A stretch of 12,575 bases of DNA from an uncultured Chromatiaceae bacterium (GCA_946481195.1 CAMLNG010000057.1:1-12575), one strand, 5' to 3'. Shown: positions 1-7,832, numbered from the stretch's first letter. The notes: generated from the letters alone by a model not told the origin. Program-made: numbers and translations.

Positions 1-2329
1 CCGCGTCGGCGCTGGGTTTGAAGCGCGGAATGCCGGTCAGCAGTTTATAAATACCCAGTGCAGCAATACCCAACACCGTTATTTCGCCAAAGGTATCAAA
101 GCCGCGGAAATCCACCAGGATCACATTGACCACATTAGTGCCGCCTCCGCCGGATTTCGCATTGGCGAGGAAATAAGCAGACACTGACTCTGCCTGATGT
201 GTCAGCATCAGGTATGCCAAGCTCCCCACCACAATAGCGCAGCTGCCGGCCAGCAGCATGTCACGCAATAACGTAGAGTGAGCGCTTTGTTTCGGGCTGC
301 GATGCGGCAAAAAATACAGCGCCAGCATCAGCAACACGGCTGTCGCGACTTCAACCGCCAGCTGTGTCAACGCCAGATCAGGCGCGGAAAAGCGGATAAA
401 CAATAAACTCAGCATCAGCCCGACCACGGAAATCATCACCAGCGCCAATAAACGCTGACGTTGCCAGACCACAGTCGCCAGCGCCGCCAGCACCATTAAC
501 ACCACTAACACTGCAGTGAACCAGTCCGTCGTTAACAAACCGCGCTCCCCTTGCACGGAATGAAGCTGCAACAGCGGATAACCAGCCAGCATGACAGTCG
601 CCCACAGCATCACAGCGATATACCATTGCAGCCGGCCCGGCTCAGCCCACTGGCTGAGCTGCCGGCAACGCAGCACTAAACGCTGGATCAATGCTTCAAA
701 CCGGTAAATCGCCAGCGTTGACTGAAAACCAGCCTGAAACAGAAATAACTCTTTACGGTTGATATACAGCACAATACCGGCGACGAAGGCCACCGTACTC
801 ATCAGCAGTGGCAGATTCAGACCATGCCACAGCGCAAGGCTGTATGCCGGCGGCGTTTGCTGTAAAGCAGCGGTCGAAGCGGCCAGCAGGATGTCACCCA
901 CCAGCCACTGCGGGAAAATGCCAACGCCGATACACAATGCCACCAGGACTTCCATCGGCACCCGCATATAACGCGGTGGCTCATGCGGGATTTTATCAAG
1001 GCCAATCGGCTTGCCGTTAAAAAACACATCGTGAATAAAGCGGGCTGAATATGCGACTGAAAATACCGCCGCAAGCGTCGCCAGCAAAGGCAACAACCAG
1101 CTGAGCGCCCCCAACACACTTTGGTGCAGCGTCTGGCTGAAAAACATTTCCTTGGATAAAAAACCATTGAGTAGCGGTACCCCGGCCATTGACGCGGCTG
1201 CGACCATCGCCAGACTGGCGGTTACCGGCATAAAATGCCATAAGCCATTGATTTTTCGCATATCACGCGAACCGGTTTCATGGTCGATAATGCCGGCTGC
1301 CATAAACAACGAGGCTTTAAATACGGCATGGTTGATGATGTGGAAAATCGCCGCCACAGTCGCTAAATCGGTATCCAGGCCCAATAACAGCGTAATTAAA
1401 CCCAGATGGGAGATTGTCGAATAAGCCAATAAGCCTTTGATATCATGTTGAAACAACGCAAAATAAGCGCCGGTTAATAATGTCAGTAACCCGGCCAGAC
1501 TCACCAGGCTAAACCACAAATCCGTGCCGGCGATGGCCGGATACAGCCGGATTAATAAGAAAATCCCGGCTTTGACCATAGTTGCTGAATGCAGATAAGC
1601 ACTGACCGGTGTTGGCGCCGCCATCGCATTCGGCAACCAGAAATGAAATGGAAACTGCGCCGACTTGGTGAAAGCGCCCAATAAAATCAGCACCAGAATA
1701 AGCGGATATTGCGCATCGGCAATAATCTGCGGGCCTTTTGCGAGGATCACATCCAGCTGATAACTACCGGCGACCTGCCCGAGTAAAATCAAACCGACTA
1801 ACAATGCCAGACCACCGGCCGCAGTTACTGTCAGCGCCAGACGGGCACCTTTGCGCGCATCAGAACGGTGTGACCAGTAACTGATCAGTAAAAACGAACT
1901 GATGCTGGTCAATTCCCAGAACATCCAGAGCTGCAGCACGTTACCAGACAGCACAATGCCGAGCATCGCCAGCATAAACAGCAGCAGACTGGCATAAAAC
2001 CGCGCCATCGGGTCTTTGCTATTCAGGTAATAACGGGCATAAAAAATCACCAGCAAACCGATGCCGAAAATCAGCAGGCTAAATAACAACGCCAGCGCAT
2101 CCAGCCTTAAGGTCCATTGCAGTCCCAACACCGGCAACCACTGCCATTGCTGTTGCAACACAGCGCCTTGCAGTAAATCCGGCACCATCGGTGCTAACAG
2201 CAACAAACCAATCAGCGGGGCTGCCAGGGCGATCAGAGTTTGTTGATTGCGGGTTAAATTGCGAAACAGCAGCAGAATCACAATACTGAACAGAGGGATG
2301 GTCAGAATCCAGGGTAGTACTAATGCCAT
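1..2329 (-). CDS. mrpA: Mrp-type Na+/H+ antiporter subunit A (3' end outside window)
   Basis: Large membrane subunit of the multi-subunit Mrp (Mnh/Pha) cation/proton antiporter, related to NuoL of complex I. 776 codons are visible without a stop. Family landmarks read directly: a conserved Glu near residue 139 in WELTSISSFLL, TKSAQFPFHFWLP with Lys near 222 and His near 229, the HSATMVKAG segment, GLLAYSTISHLGL, and the C-terminal FRGFDTFGEITVLGIAALG (about 741-759). Stand-alone MrpA proteins end soon after that motif at about 800 residues. This frame is still open past it, so a fused MrpA-MrpB protein, as in PhaAB systems, is possible but cannot be shown here. The ATG at 2329 is preceded by AAGAGG with good spacing. 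The remaining mrp subunit genes would lie beyond the left edge. It lies downstream of nhaB on the same strand, 173 bases away, with a hairpin between them. Confidence 0.93.
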   Translation of the reverse strand, partial: MALVLPWILTIPLFSIVILLLFRNLTRNQQTLIALAAPLIGLLLLAPMVPDLLQGAVLQQQWQWLPVLGLQWTLRLDALALLFSLLIFGIGLLVIFYARYYLNSKDPMARFYASLLLFMLAMLGIVLSGNVLQLWMFWELTSISSFLLISYWSHRSDARKGARLALTVTAAGGLALLVGLILLGQVAGSYQLDVILAKGPQIIADAQYPLILVLILLGAFTKSAQFPFHFWLPNAMAAPTPVSAYLHSATMVKAGIFLLIRLYPAIAGTDLWFSLVSLAGLLTLLTGAYFALFQHDIKGLLAYSTISHLGLITLLLGLDTDLATVAAIFHIINHAVFKASLFMAAGIIDHETGSRDMRKINGLWHFMPVTASLAMVAAASMAGVPLLNGFLSKEMFFSQTLHQSVLGALSWLLPLLATLAAVFSVAYSARFIHDVFFNGKPIGLDKIPHEPPRYMRVPMEVLVALCIGVGIFPQWLVGDILLAASTAALQQTPPAYSLALWHGLNLPLLMSTVAFVAGIVLYINRKELFLFQAGFQSTLAIYRFEALIQRLVLRCRQLSQWAEPGRLQWYIAVMLWATVMLAGYPLLQLHSVQGERGLLTTDWFTAVLVVLMVLAALATVVWQRQRLLALVMISVVGLMLSLLFIRFSAPDLALTQLAVEVATAVLLMLALYFLPHRSPKQSAHSTLLRDMLLAGSCAIVVGSLAYLMLTHQAESVSAYFLANAKSGGGGTNVVNVILVDFRGFDTFGEITVLGIAALGIYKLLTGIPRFKPSADA

Positions 2330-2340
2330 GCCAGAACCTC

Positions 2341-2362
2341 TTCAGCAGATGTGAATGCTGAA
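2341..2362 (-). promoter_or_regulatory. Inverted repeat next to the mrpA ribosome binding site
   Basis: Arms TTCAGCA and TGCTGAA (7 bp, 8-base loop) end directly against the AAGAGG Shine-Dalgarno sequence of mrpA. In the transcript this would be a small hairpin touching the ribosome landing site, so it could tune translation. It is short and may be chance. A weak extended -10-like sequence (TGTGATACT on the minus strand) lies just upstream, but no convincing -35 was found. Confidence 0.3.
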
Positions 2363-2458
2363 ACCAGCTCTAAGCCCGCACAGTATCACATCAGAAATTA
2401 AACCAGATCATGATGCCAGTCTGGGTGGGACAGGCGATTTTCAAGTCCCGTCACGATC

Positions 2459-2490
2459 AACGGGGCATTCAGGCCGGTGAATACCCCGTT
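2459..2490. terminator. Hairpin 12 bases after the nhaB stop codon
   Basis: A 13-bp stem (AACGGGGTATTCA with TGAATGCCCCGTT, one G-U pair in the minus-strand transcript) encloses the six bases CCGGCC. It starts 12 bases beyond the nhaB stop. No U-run follows on the minus strand. It may be a weak terminator, an mRNA 3'-end stabiliser, or an attenuator that sets mrpA expression relative to nhaB. Read on the plus strand it is followed by TTTT, so it could stop antisense transcription. Confidence 0.5.
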
Positions 2491-2502
2491 TTCAGCGATA
2501 AA

Positions 2503-4071
2503 TTAATGCGCCGCTCCAGGCACATAATGATGGATCCAGCCCACACTATAGAAATAGTGTGTCACTTCTGGTAACAGGAACACAGTGCAGACTAAACCAA
2601 CCACGGCCAGCACTATGGTATAGGGCAATGCCATCCAGACCATCCGCATATATGACAACCGAATTAATGGTGCCAGCGCACTGGTCAACAGGAACAGGAA
2701 TGCTGCCTGACCATTCGGGGTTGCCACACTTGGCAGGTTGGTGCCGGCATTGATGGCAATAGCTAACATCTCAAACTGTTCGCGACTGATACGGCCTGCT
2801 TCCCATGCTGCTTTGACTTCGTTGATATAGACAGTGCCGACAAAGACGTTATCGCTGACCATCGACAACACACCATTGGCCATAAACAGGACCGCCAGCT
2901 GCATTTGACCGTCAAAAGTCAGTACCCAGGTGATGATAGGTGTAAACAGATGCTGATCGATAATCACAGCAACCACCGCGAAAAACACCACCAGTAAAGC
3001 GGTAAAAGGCAACGCTTCTTTAAAGGCACTGCCGATAGCATGTTCATCGGTCACGCCACAGAAAGTCGTCGCCAGAATAATCACCATCAGACCAATCAGG
3101 CCGACAGAGGCAATGTGCAGGCTCAGACAAATCACTAATAAAACGGCAATAACACCTTGTACCCACAGTTTTGAAATATCAGAGGCGGTCAGTTTAGCGC
3201 TTTGATGGGCGTCGTAATCGACCAGGACGGCACGCACGGCGTCCGGCATTTTGTAACCAAAATCAAACCATTTGAGCTTTTCAACCAGTGCAGTGGTCAG
3301 CAAACCACAGATCAACACCGGCACACTGACCGCACACATCCGCAGCGCAAATTCAGCAAAACCCCACTCCACCGCTTCAGCAATAATCAGGTTTTGCGGT
3401 TCACCCACCATAGTGGCAACACCACCCAGTGCGGTACCCACACCGGCATGCATCAGTAAATTGCGCAGGAAACCACGGAAATCTTCCAGATCGGCCCGCG
3501 ACAATTCACGCACTTCGGTGTCGGCGTTATGGTCGTGGTTATCGAGAAAAGTCTTGCCGGAGGAAATTTTGTGATAAATCGCGTAGAAACCAACAGCGAC
3601 GCTGATCACCACAGCGACAACGGTTAACGCATCGAGGAAGGCTGATAAAAAGGCCGCCATGATACAAAAAGCCAGTGAAATACCGGTTTTGGATTTCACC
3701 CGCAACAATAATTTCGTGAAGACAAACAACAACAAGTCTTTGACGAAGTTAATCCCCGCCACCATAAAGACTAATAGCAAAATAACTTCGATATTGACCG
3801 ACACTTCGTGCATGACCTTTTCAGTGCTGGTCATGCCCATCGCTATCGCCTGAATCGCCAGTAAACCACCAGGCTGCAATGGATAACATTTCAGCGCCAT
3901 CGCCAATGTGAAGATAAATTCCAACACTAACAACCAGCCGGCGACATAAGGATTCTGAATAAAAACCAATGGATTCAGAAACATAAAGGCGATAATGGTA
4001 AGTTTGTACCAGTTGGGCGATTGCCCGAGGAAATTGCTGTAAAGCGCAAGCGCCATGCCTGATGGTTTCAT
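2503..4071 (-). CDS. nhaB: Na+/H+ antiporter NhaB
   Basis: Inner-membrane secondary transporter that expels Na+ in exchange for protons. It supports salt tolerance and pH control. The 522-residue product matches NhaB along its whole length. Visible landmarks are [12 protein letters not shown] near the N-terminus, [62 protein letters not shown] [11 protein letters not shown], and [20 protein letters not shown] near the C-terminus. The ATG at 4071 is preferred over an in-frame GTG at 4083. With the ATG, the family's essential Asp in FLDALTVV falls at residue 147, the number known from Vibrio NhaB, and the N-terminus matches the enteric protein. Ribosome binding is weak for both starts (GTGAG ahead of the ATG). 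A promoter and a structured leader of about 135 bases lie upstream. mrpA follows on the same strand. Confidence 0.96.
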   Translation of the reverse strand: MKPSGMALALYSNFLGQSPNWYKLTIIAFMFLNPLVFIQNPYVAGWLLVLEFIFTLAMALKCYPLQPGGLLAIQAIAMGMTSTEKVMHEVSVNIEVILLLVFMVAGINFVKDLLLFVFTKLLLRVKSKTGISLAFCIMAAFLSAFLDALTVVAVVISVAVGFYAIYHKISSGKTFLDNHDHNADTEVRELSRADLEDFRGFLRNLLMHAGVGTALGGVATMVGEPQNLIIAEAVEWGFAEFALRMCAVSVPVLICGLLTTALVEKLKWFDFGYKMPDAVRAVLVDYDAHQSAKLTASDISKLWVQGVIAVLLVICLSLHIASVGLIGLMVIILATTFCGVTDEHAIGSAFKEALPFTALLVVFFAVVAVIIDQHLFTPIITWVLTFDGQMQLAVLFMANGVLSMVSDNVFVGTVYINEVKAAWEAGRISREQFEMLAIAINAGTNLPSVATPNGQAAFLFLLTSALAPLIRLSYMRMVWMALPYTIVLAVVGLVCTVFLLPEVTHYFYSVGWIHHYVPGAAH

Positions 4072-4148
4072 AGAGGATCTCACTTGTTATTATCTGATTT
4101 ATTCGTTAACAGCTTACAACCCGCTTTGAATGTAGCGTAATTGCGCTG

Positions 4149-4190
4149 TTTCGCCTGTGCAACCGGGAGGTTAAACAGGCAAAAGTCCCG
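4149..4190 (-). promoter_or_regulatory. Structured 5' leader of nhaB with possible pseudoknot
   Basis: In the minus-strand transcript TTTTGCCTGT (4184-4175) pairs with ACAGGCGAAA (4158-4149), giving 10 bp with one G-U. Inside it AACC pairs with GGTT around a TCCC loop. The segment CGGGA (4190-4186) just upstream can pair with TCCCG (4168-4164), which includes that loop. This would form an H-type pseudoknot that competes with the upper stem. The pattern resembles small regulatory RNAs and it precedes a sodium transporter gene, but no known riboswitch class was recognised. Chance pairing is not excluded. Confidence 0.4.
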
Positions 4191-4213
4191 AAAAACATCA
4201 ACGACGTCAGTTT

Positions 4214-4243
4214 CTTATACCCGACTTCAGGGAAAAATGTCTA
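4214..4243 (-). promoter_or_regulatory. Predicted sigma70 promoter of nhaB
   Basis: TAGACA (-35, five of six consensus bases) and TATAAG (-10, five of six) are separated by 18 bases on the minus strand. Transcription would start near 4207 and give a leader of about 135 bases before the nhaB ATG. Sequence match only. Confidence 0.55.
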
Positions 4244-4345
4244 TGGCAGCGATATGACAATTATGAATACAGACTGAAATTTGCGACCAATAAACCGGGG
4301 CTACCGTTGGCTGGGCCAGCAAATGCAATAAAGTGAAAACAATAA

Positions 4346-4371
4346 AAAACCCGGCAAGATTGCCGGGTTTT
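4346..4371. terminator. Bidirectional Rho-independent terminator
   Basis: The GC-rich stem AACCCGGCA/TGCCGGGTT with loop AGAT is flanked by A-run and T-run on both sides. On the minus strand it is followed by TTTTTTATT, 30 bases beyond the ptrB stop codon, so it ends the ptrB transcript. On the plus strand the T-run is shorter. Confidence 0.88.
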
Positions 4372-4401
4372 ATTCTAATAATTTATCTTACTGATAAATC
4401 G

Positions 4402-6537
4402 TTATTTATTTCCAACAAGCGACAACACAAAAGCATACTCTTCTGCCACTTCTTTTAAGCGCGAGAAACGACCAGACTTACCGCCATGCCCTGCTTCCAT
4501 ATTGGTGCGGAATAACAGCGGCTGCGCATCTGTTTTATGCGTTCTGAGTTTGGCAACCCATTTCGCCGGTTCAAAATACTGCACCTGTGAGTCATGCAGC
4601 CCCGTAGTGACCAGCAGCGCCGGATACGCCTGTTTTTTCACCTGGTCATAAGGTGAATAGGACAGCATATAGTCGTAATAGGCTTTTTGCTTCGGATTGC
4701 CCCACTCGTCAAATTCATTGGTGGTCAGAGGGATAGATTCATCCAGCATAGTGGTCACCACATCCACAAATGGCACATGCGCTACTAAACCACGATATTT
4801 TTCCGGCGCCATATTGGCTACAGCGCCCATCAATAAACCACCAGCGCTGCCGCCCATACCAAAGACTTTGTCTTTCGCCGCATACTGGTGTTTCACCAGA
4901 TAGTCCGTCACGTCGATGAAATCAGTGAAAGTATTAATTTTTTTCAGTAACTTACCATCTTCATACCAGTGACGGCCCATTTCCTGGCCACCGCGGATAT
5001 GGGCGATAGCATAGACAAAACCGCGGTCGACTAATGACAACACGCTGGAACGAAAGCTTGGTGCTGTTGACGAACCATAGGAGCCGTAAGCGTATTGATA
5101 GAGCGGTGCTGAACCATCTTTTTTGAAGCCTTTGCGATACAGCAGACTCACCGGCACTTTAGTGCCATCACGCGCTTCGGCCCAGACCCGTTCTGTGACA
5201 TAGTTAGCACGGTCAAACCCACCCAGTACTTCCTGCTGTTTCAGCAGTTTTTTCTCGCCGGTGCGTAAATTCACTTCATAGACTGAATTTGGCGTCGTCA
5301 ACGAGGTGTAGCTGTAGCGCAGCCACTCAGTGTTTTGCTCCAGATTCACGTCGGTTGACGCAACATAAACCGGTTCATCTGAACTGATATAACTGGCCTT
5401 GGCCGGGTTTTGCCACGGTAACACCCGAATGCGGTTGATGCCTTCGCTACGTTCATTAATGGCCAGATAATCGTTAAACAGCTGAAAGGATTCAATAAAC
5501 ACATTTTTGTCGTGTGGCAGCAATTCGGTCCAGCGCGCACGATCGCCGATTTGGTTGTCTGCCACCGCCATAATGCGGTTATTCGGTGCGTTCCAGTCGG
5601 TGCTGATGATCCAGCGGTTACCTAAGTGATCGGCTTCATATTTAAAATCGCGTTGACGTGGGGCCAGCGCTTTAAACTCGCCAGTCGGCTGGTTTGCCGG
5701 TAACACCCGAATTTCAGAAGACACAGTACTGCCAAGCCACAACACGACAAACTGGTCGTCACTGCTGTTACCAATACCGGTATAGAAACTGTTGTCTTTT
5801 TCTTCGTACATCAACACGTCTTTGGCAACTGCGTCACCGAGCTGGTGGCGACGGATTTTATTGCCTAGCAATGTCTGCTTGTCTTTTTCAATATAAAACA
5901 GATGTTTGCTGTCCGATGACCAGGCCAGCGAGGCTTCCACACCGCTGATGCTGTCCGGCAGGTCTTTGCCGGTGGTTAAATCGCGAATGCGCACCGTGTA
6001 CTGGCGGCGACCATTAGTATCTTCGGCATAAGCCAGCAGTTTTTGGTCCGGGCTGACGGCGTAATTACCAATCTGATAAAAATCTTTGCCTGCCGCCATC
6101 TTGTTGACGTCCAGCAGCACTTGCTCCTCGCCAGTTTTCAGTACTTTGCGTAAATAAATCGGATACTGCTGCCCGGTTTCAAAGCGGGTATAAAAGCTGT
6201 AATCGCCTTTTTTCGCAGGGACCGAACTGTCGTCCTGCTTGACCCGGCCAATGATCTCGTCGGTCAATGTCTTGGTCAGCTCCGAATATTTACCTGCATA
6301 CTGCTGGTAATAGGCATTTTCTGCCTGCAGATGCGCCAGAACTTTAGGGTCCTGCCGTTTGTCATCGCGCATCCAGTAATAAGGATCAACCCGATCGCCA
6401 TGCGGTGATTTCACGGTATAGGGGACTTGTGCCGCCACCGGAGCCTGAACCGGCTGACTGGCCTGACTGAGCCCGCTGATCAGCACAGCGCTGGCCCCGA
6501 GCAATGTGGTCCAGAGTAAGTTTGCTTTGTTCGCCAT
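4402..6537 (-). CDS. ptrB: Oligopeptidase B (S9 serine peptidase) with N-terminal signal
   Basis: Serine peptidase of the prolyl oligopeptidase family that cuts short peptides after Arg or Lys. It has 711 residues: an N-terminal signal-like segment (1-27, hydrophobic ANLLWTTLLGASAVLISGL then SQA), a beta-propeller region (about 45-440) and an alpha/beta-hydrolase domain (about 445-705). The catalytic triad is visible as Ser564 in GGSAGG, Asp649 in LHDSQVQYFEP and His684 in AGHGGKSGR. The basic-residue pocket segment DESIPLTTNEFDEWGNP is present. Its second acidic position is Asp610, where enteric enzymes have Glu, a conservative change. The enteric enzyme lacks a signal peptide, so this copy is probably periplasmic or exported. 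The ATG at 6537 follows AGGAAG at 7-base spacing. It is monocistronic: a terminator follows and the upstream gene is divergent. No convincing promoter was found in the 240 bases upstream. Confidence 0.94.
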   Translation of the reverse strand: MANKANLLWTTLLGASAVLISGLSQASQPVQAPVAAQVPYTVKSPHGDRVDPYYWMRDDKRQDPKVLAHLQAENAYYQQYAGKYSELTKTLTDEIIGRVKQDDSSVPAKKGDYSFYTRFETGQQYPIYLRKVLKTGEEQVLLDVNKMAAGKDFYQIGNYAVSPDQKLLAYAEDTNGRRQYTVRIRDLTTGKDLPDSISGVEASLAWSSDSKHLFYIEKDKQTLLGNKIRRHQLGDAVAKDVLMYEEKDNSFYTGIGNSSDDQFVVLWLGSTVSSEIRVLPANQPTGEFKALAPRQRDFKYEADHLGNRWIISTDWNAPNNRIMAVADNQIGDRARWTELLPHDKNVFIESFQLFNDYLAINERSEGINRIRVLPWQNPAKASYISSDEPVYVASTDVNLEQNTEWLRYSYTSLTTPNSVYEVNLRTGEKKLLKQQEVLGGFDRANYVTERVWAEARDGTKVPVSLLYRKGFKKDGSAPLYQYAYGSYGSSTAPSFRSSVLSLVDRGFVYAIAHIRGGQEMGRHWYEDGKLLKKINTFTDFIDVTDYLVKHQYAAKDKVFGMGGSAGGLLMGAVANMAPEKYRGLVAHVPFVDVVTTMLDESIPLTTNEFDEWGNPKQKAYYDYMLSYSPYDQVKKQAYPALLVTTGLHDSQVQYFEPAKWVAKLRTHKTDAQPLLFRTNMEAGHGGKSGRFSRLKEVAEEYAFVLSLVGNK

Positions 6538-6721
6538 CTTTGCTTCCTGTTATTTTTTTGCTTCATGCTCATGCATTTACAGCCTTGCTTATTTAACATA
6601 TCAGCCACAACTCTGCCCAGAGCAATACGGCTAAAACCCGACTACAGCAGCCGATAAAAGTGTAACGAAGGATTTTTTCGGGCTTAATCGTTTTAATTAT
6701 TGGCTGTTCCGGCATTAAGTA

Positions 6722-6751
6722 TTCACAAAGCCGAATTTCTGCGCTTATATT
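6722..6751 (+). promoter_or_regulatory. Predicted promoter of the small helix-turn-helix gene
   Basis: TTCACA (-35, five of six) and TATATT (-10, five of six) with an 18-base spacer. The predicted start near 6758 leaves a leader of about 22 bases before the ATG at 6780. Sequence match only. Confidence 0.5.
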
Positions 6752-6775
6752 AATGAGATACATCACGCAGGAAAT
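6735..6775. repeat. Imperfect inverted repeat around the -10 box, possible operator
   Basis: ATTTCTGCG (6735-6743) and CGCAGGAAAT (6766-6775) are complementary apart from one extra base. Their centres lie about 31 bases apart, near three helical turns, and they flank the -10 box and transcript start. The right arm contains the Shine-Dalgarno sequence. The gene downstream encodes a DNA-binding protein, so an autoregulatory operator is possible, but chance is a real alternative. Confidence 0.25.
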
Positions 6776-6779
6776 CATC

Positions 6780-6962
6780 ATGGCTTTAATGACTGTAGCC
6801 GAAGTAGCGGCTTTTTTATCAATTCAGGATATCCGGGTCGAACGACTGGCGCGGGAAAATTTATTAGTACCGGCAGGCAAGGACGACGCAGGAAAACCGA
6901 TGTTTGAGGAGGAAGACGTCAAACGCTATAAAGTCTTAGCTGAGCGGCTTGGCGGTATCTGA
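6780..6962 (+). CDS. Small winged helix-turn-helix (MerR/excisionase-like) DNA-binding protein
   Basis: A 60-residue protein that looks like a bare DNA-binding domain. TVAEVAAFLSIQDIRVERLARE (residues 4-25) fits the helix-turn-helix of the MerR N-terminal/excisionase superfamily. A wing-like LLVPAGKDDAGKPMF and a final helix EEEDVKRYKVLAERL follow. There is no effector domain, signal or membrane segment. The ATG at 6780 is chosen over one at 6753 because AGGAA lies 6-7 bases ahead of it and the fold starts there. No integrase or phage gene is nearby, so a role in excision is not supported; a small chromosomal regulator is as likely. Its 3' end overlaps the convergent kinase gene by 27 bases. 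The target is unknown; the divergent ptrB or its own promoter are candidates. Confidence 0.75.
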   Translation: MALMTVAEVAAFLSIQDIRVERLARENLLVPAGKDDAGKPMFEEEDVKRYKVLAERLGGI

Positions 6963-7832
6963 ATCAGGTATTTGCAACTGGCGTAACATGGTTTGCGCCA
7001 GTTTTGCTTTATCAGCGCCCCCCTCCAGAGATTTGTACCACAACCAACAAAACCCGCTATACAGCAAAGTTGCAAACTGCAGCCGCTGCGTTATTGCCTG
7101 ACGCGCCTCTGGCCGAAATTGCAGATAAAAACTCAGTAACTGCTGCTGTTCTGCAGCATTGAGCTGCAAATTCAGACACAAAGCCGCCAAATCAAATGCA
7201 CTGTCCGCCTGCTGACAATATTCATAATCAATCAGCCACAGTTGTTGGTGCTGCAACAGAATATTGCCGCTATGCAAATCCATATGACAGAGCACCTGAT
7301 CGGCCGGCAACTGTGCAAACAAACTAGCCGCCTGACGCAAGCGTTGCCAATCCTGTTCATCCTGTTCAGACCAGGGCTGCTGCTCGACTTTGTCGCGTAA
7401 TTGCTGCAGATAGACAAAAGGGTCCAGCACAGCAGTCTGAACTTTGAGCTTGTGCAACCGCACCAGCTTTTCGACCAGCTGCAGCAGGTGGTTATGATGC
7501 AGCTCCCAGTCAAAATGCCGGCTGTGGGTCAGAAAATCGCTGATTAAGATGCGTTGATGGTTGTTCAGACAAAGCGGCGCCGGCGCCACGCCGACAGCCG
7601 CCGCCGCATGCTGACAGCGTAGCTCCTGCTGCCGGCAGACACCGGCCACACCGGGTTTGTAATGCCGCACCAGATAATGACCACGCTGCGTATGCACATA
7701 GTAATTGTCGTTGGTACTGCTGGCCGCCAGCTTTTGCAGCGCCAGCGGCAGGTGATTAGCAAAAAACTCTAGCCGCTGACACAGATGCCAGATGCGTTGT
7801 TCAGTTGCTGTTGCCGGTAGTTGCTGCGCCAT
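6936..7832 (-). CDS. thiK: ThiK-like thiamine kinase (APH/choline kinase-fold phosphotransferase)
   Basis: A 298-residue small-molecule kinase of the aminoglycoside phosphotransferase fold. The catalytic loop reads HMDLHSGN (Asp185, Asn190) and the metal-binding segment LIDYEY (Asp202). Both closely match HMDVHAGN and LIDWEY of enteric thiamine kinase ThiK. The N-lobe strand YYVHTQRGHYLVRHYKPG is present. The predicted reaction is ATP plus thiamine to thiamine monophosphate, which traps imported vitamin; ThiL would then make TPP. It is the last gene of the TPP-riboswitch operon, which is the main support for thiamine as substrate. Other small alcohols cannot be excluded from sequence. The ATG at 7832 lies 64 bases inside pnuT, with GGGA eight bases upstream. 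Sequence is very rich in Gln and Leu. Its 3' end overlaps the convergent regulator gene. Confidence 0.78.
   Translation of the reverse strand: MAQQLPATATEQRIWHLCQRLEFFANHLPLALQKLAASSTNDNYYVHTQRGHYLVRHYKPGVAGVCRQQELRCQHAAAAVGVAPAPLCLNNHQRILISDFLTHSRHFDWELHHNHLLQLVEKLVRLHKLKVQTAVLDPFVYLQQLRDKVEQQPWSEQDEQDWQRLRQAASLFAQLPADQVLCHMDLHSGNILLQHQQLWLIDYEYCQQADSAFDLAALCLNLQLNAAEQQQLLSFYLQFRPEARQAITQRLQFATLLYSGFCWLWYKSLEGGADKAKLAQTMLRQLQIPDSDTAKPLS
6976..7010 (+). terminator. Terminator of the helix-turn-helix gene, inside the kinase gene
   Basis: AACTGGCG and CGCCAGTT form an 8-bp stem around a 12-base loop, followed by TTGCTTT on the plus strand, 13 bases after the stop of the small regulator gene. 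On the other strand the same bases are codons near the end of the kinase gene. The U-run is imperfect. Confidence 0.5.

Larger units (their letters stand above)
4072..4401. other. Intergenic region between nhaB and ptrB
   Basis: 330 bases without a supported gene. From the nhaB side it holds the nhaB leader (up to about 4207), the nhaB promoter (4214-4243), about 100 bases with no recognised signal apart from a short TGGC/GCCA hairpin near 4310, and the ptrB terminator (4346-4371). An open frame of 30 codons inside the leader has no ribosome binding site and is not called. Confidence 0.7.

Noticed and set aside
817..1167. 116-codon minus-strand frame inside mrpA
   Set aside because: It lies within the strongly conserved mrpA frame on the same strand; the peptide is Cys/Trp/Arg-rich noise.
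4072..4083. GTG start for nhaB four codons upstream
   Set aside because: The ATG at 4071 places the essential Asp at residue 147 as in Vibrio NhaB and fits the family N-terminus; neither start has a strong ribosome site.
4106..4198. 30-codon open frame in the nhaB leader, possible leader peptide (minus strand)
   Set aside because: No Shine-Dalgarno sequence, only about 10 bases from the predicted transcript start, and no meaningful codon run. It overlaps the hairpin, which explains the region better.
6593..6781. 62-codon minus-strand frame with a hydrophobic tail between ptrB and the regulator gene
   Set aside because: No ribosome binding site at any ATG, it lies across the regulator promoter, and the product is not recognisable.
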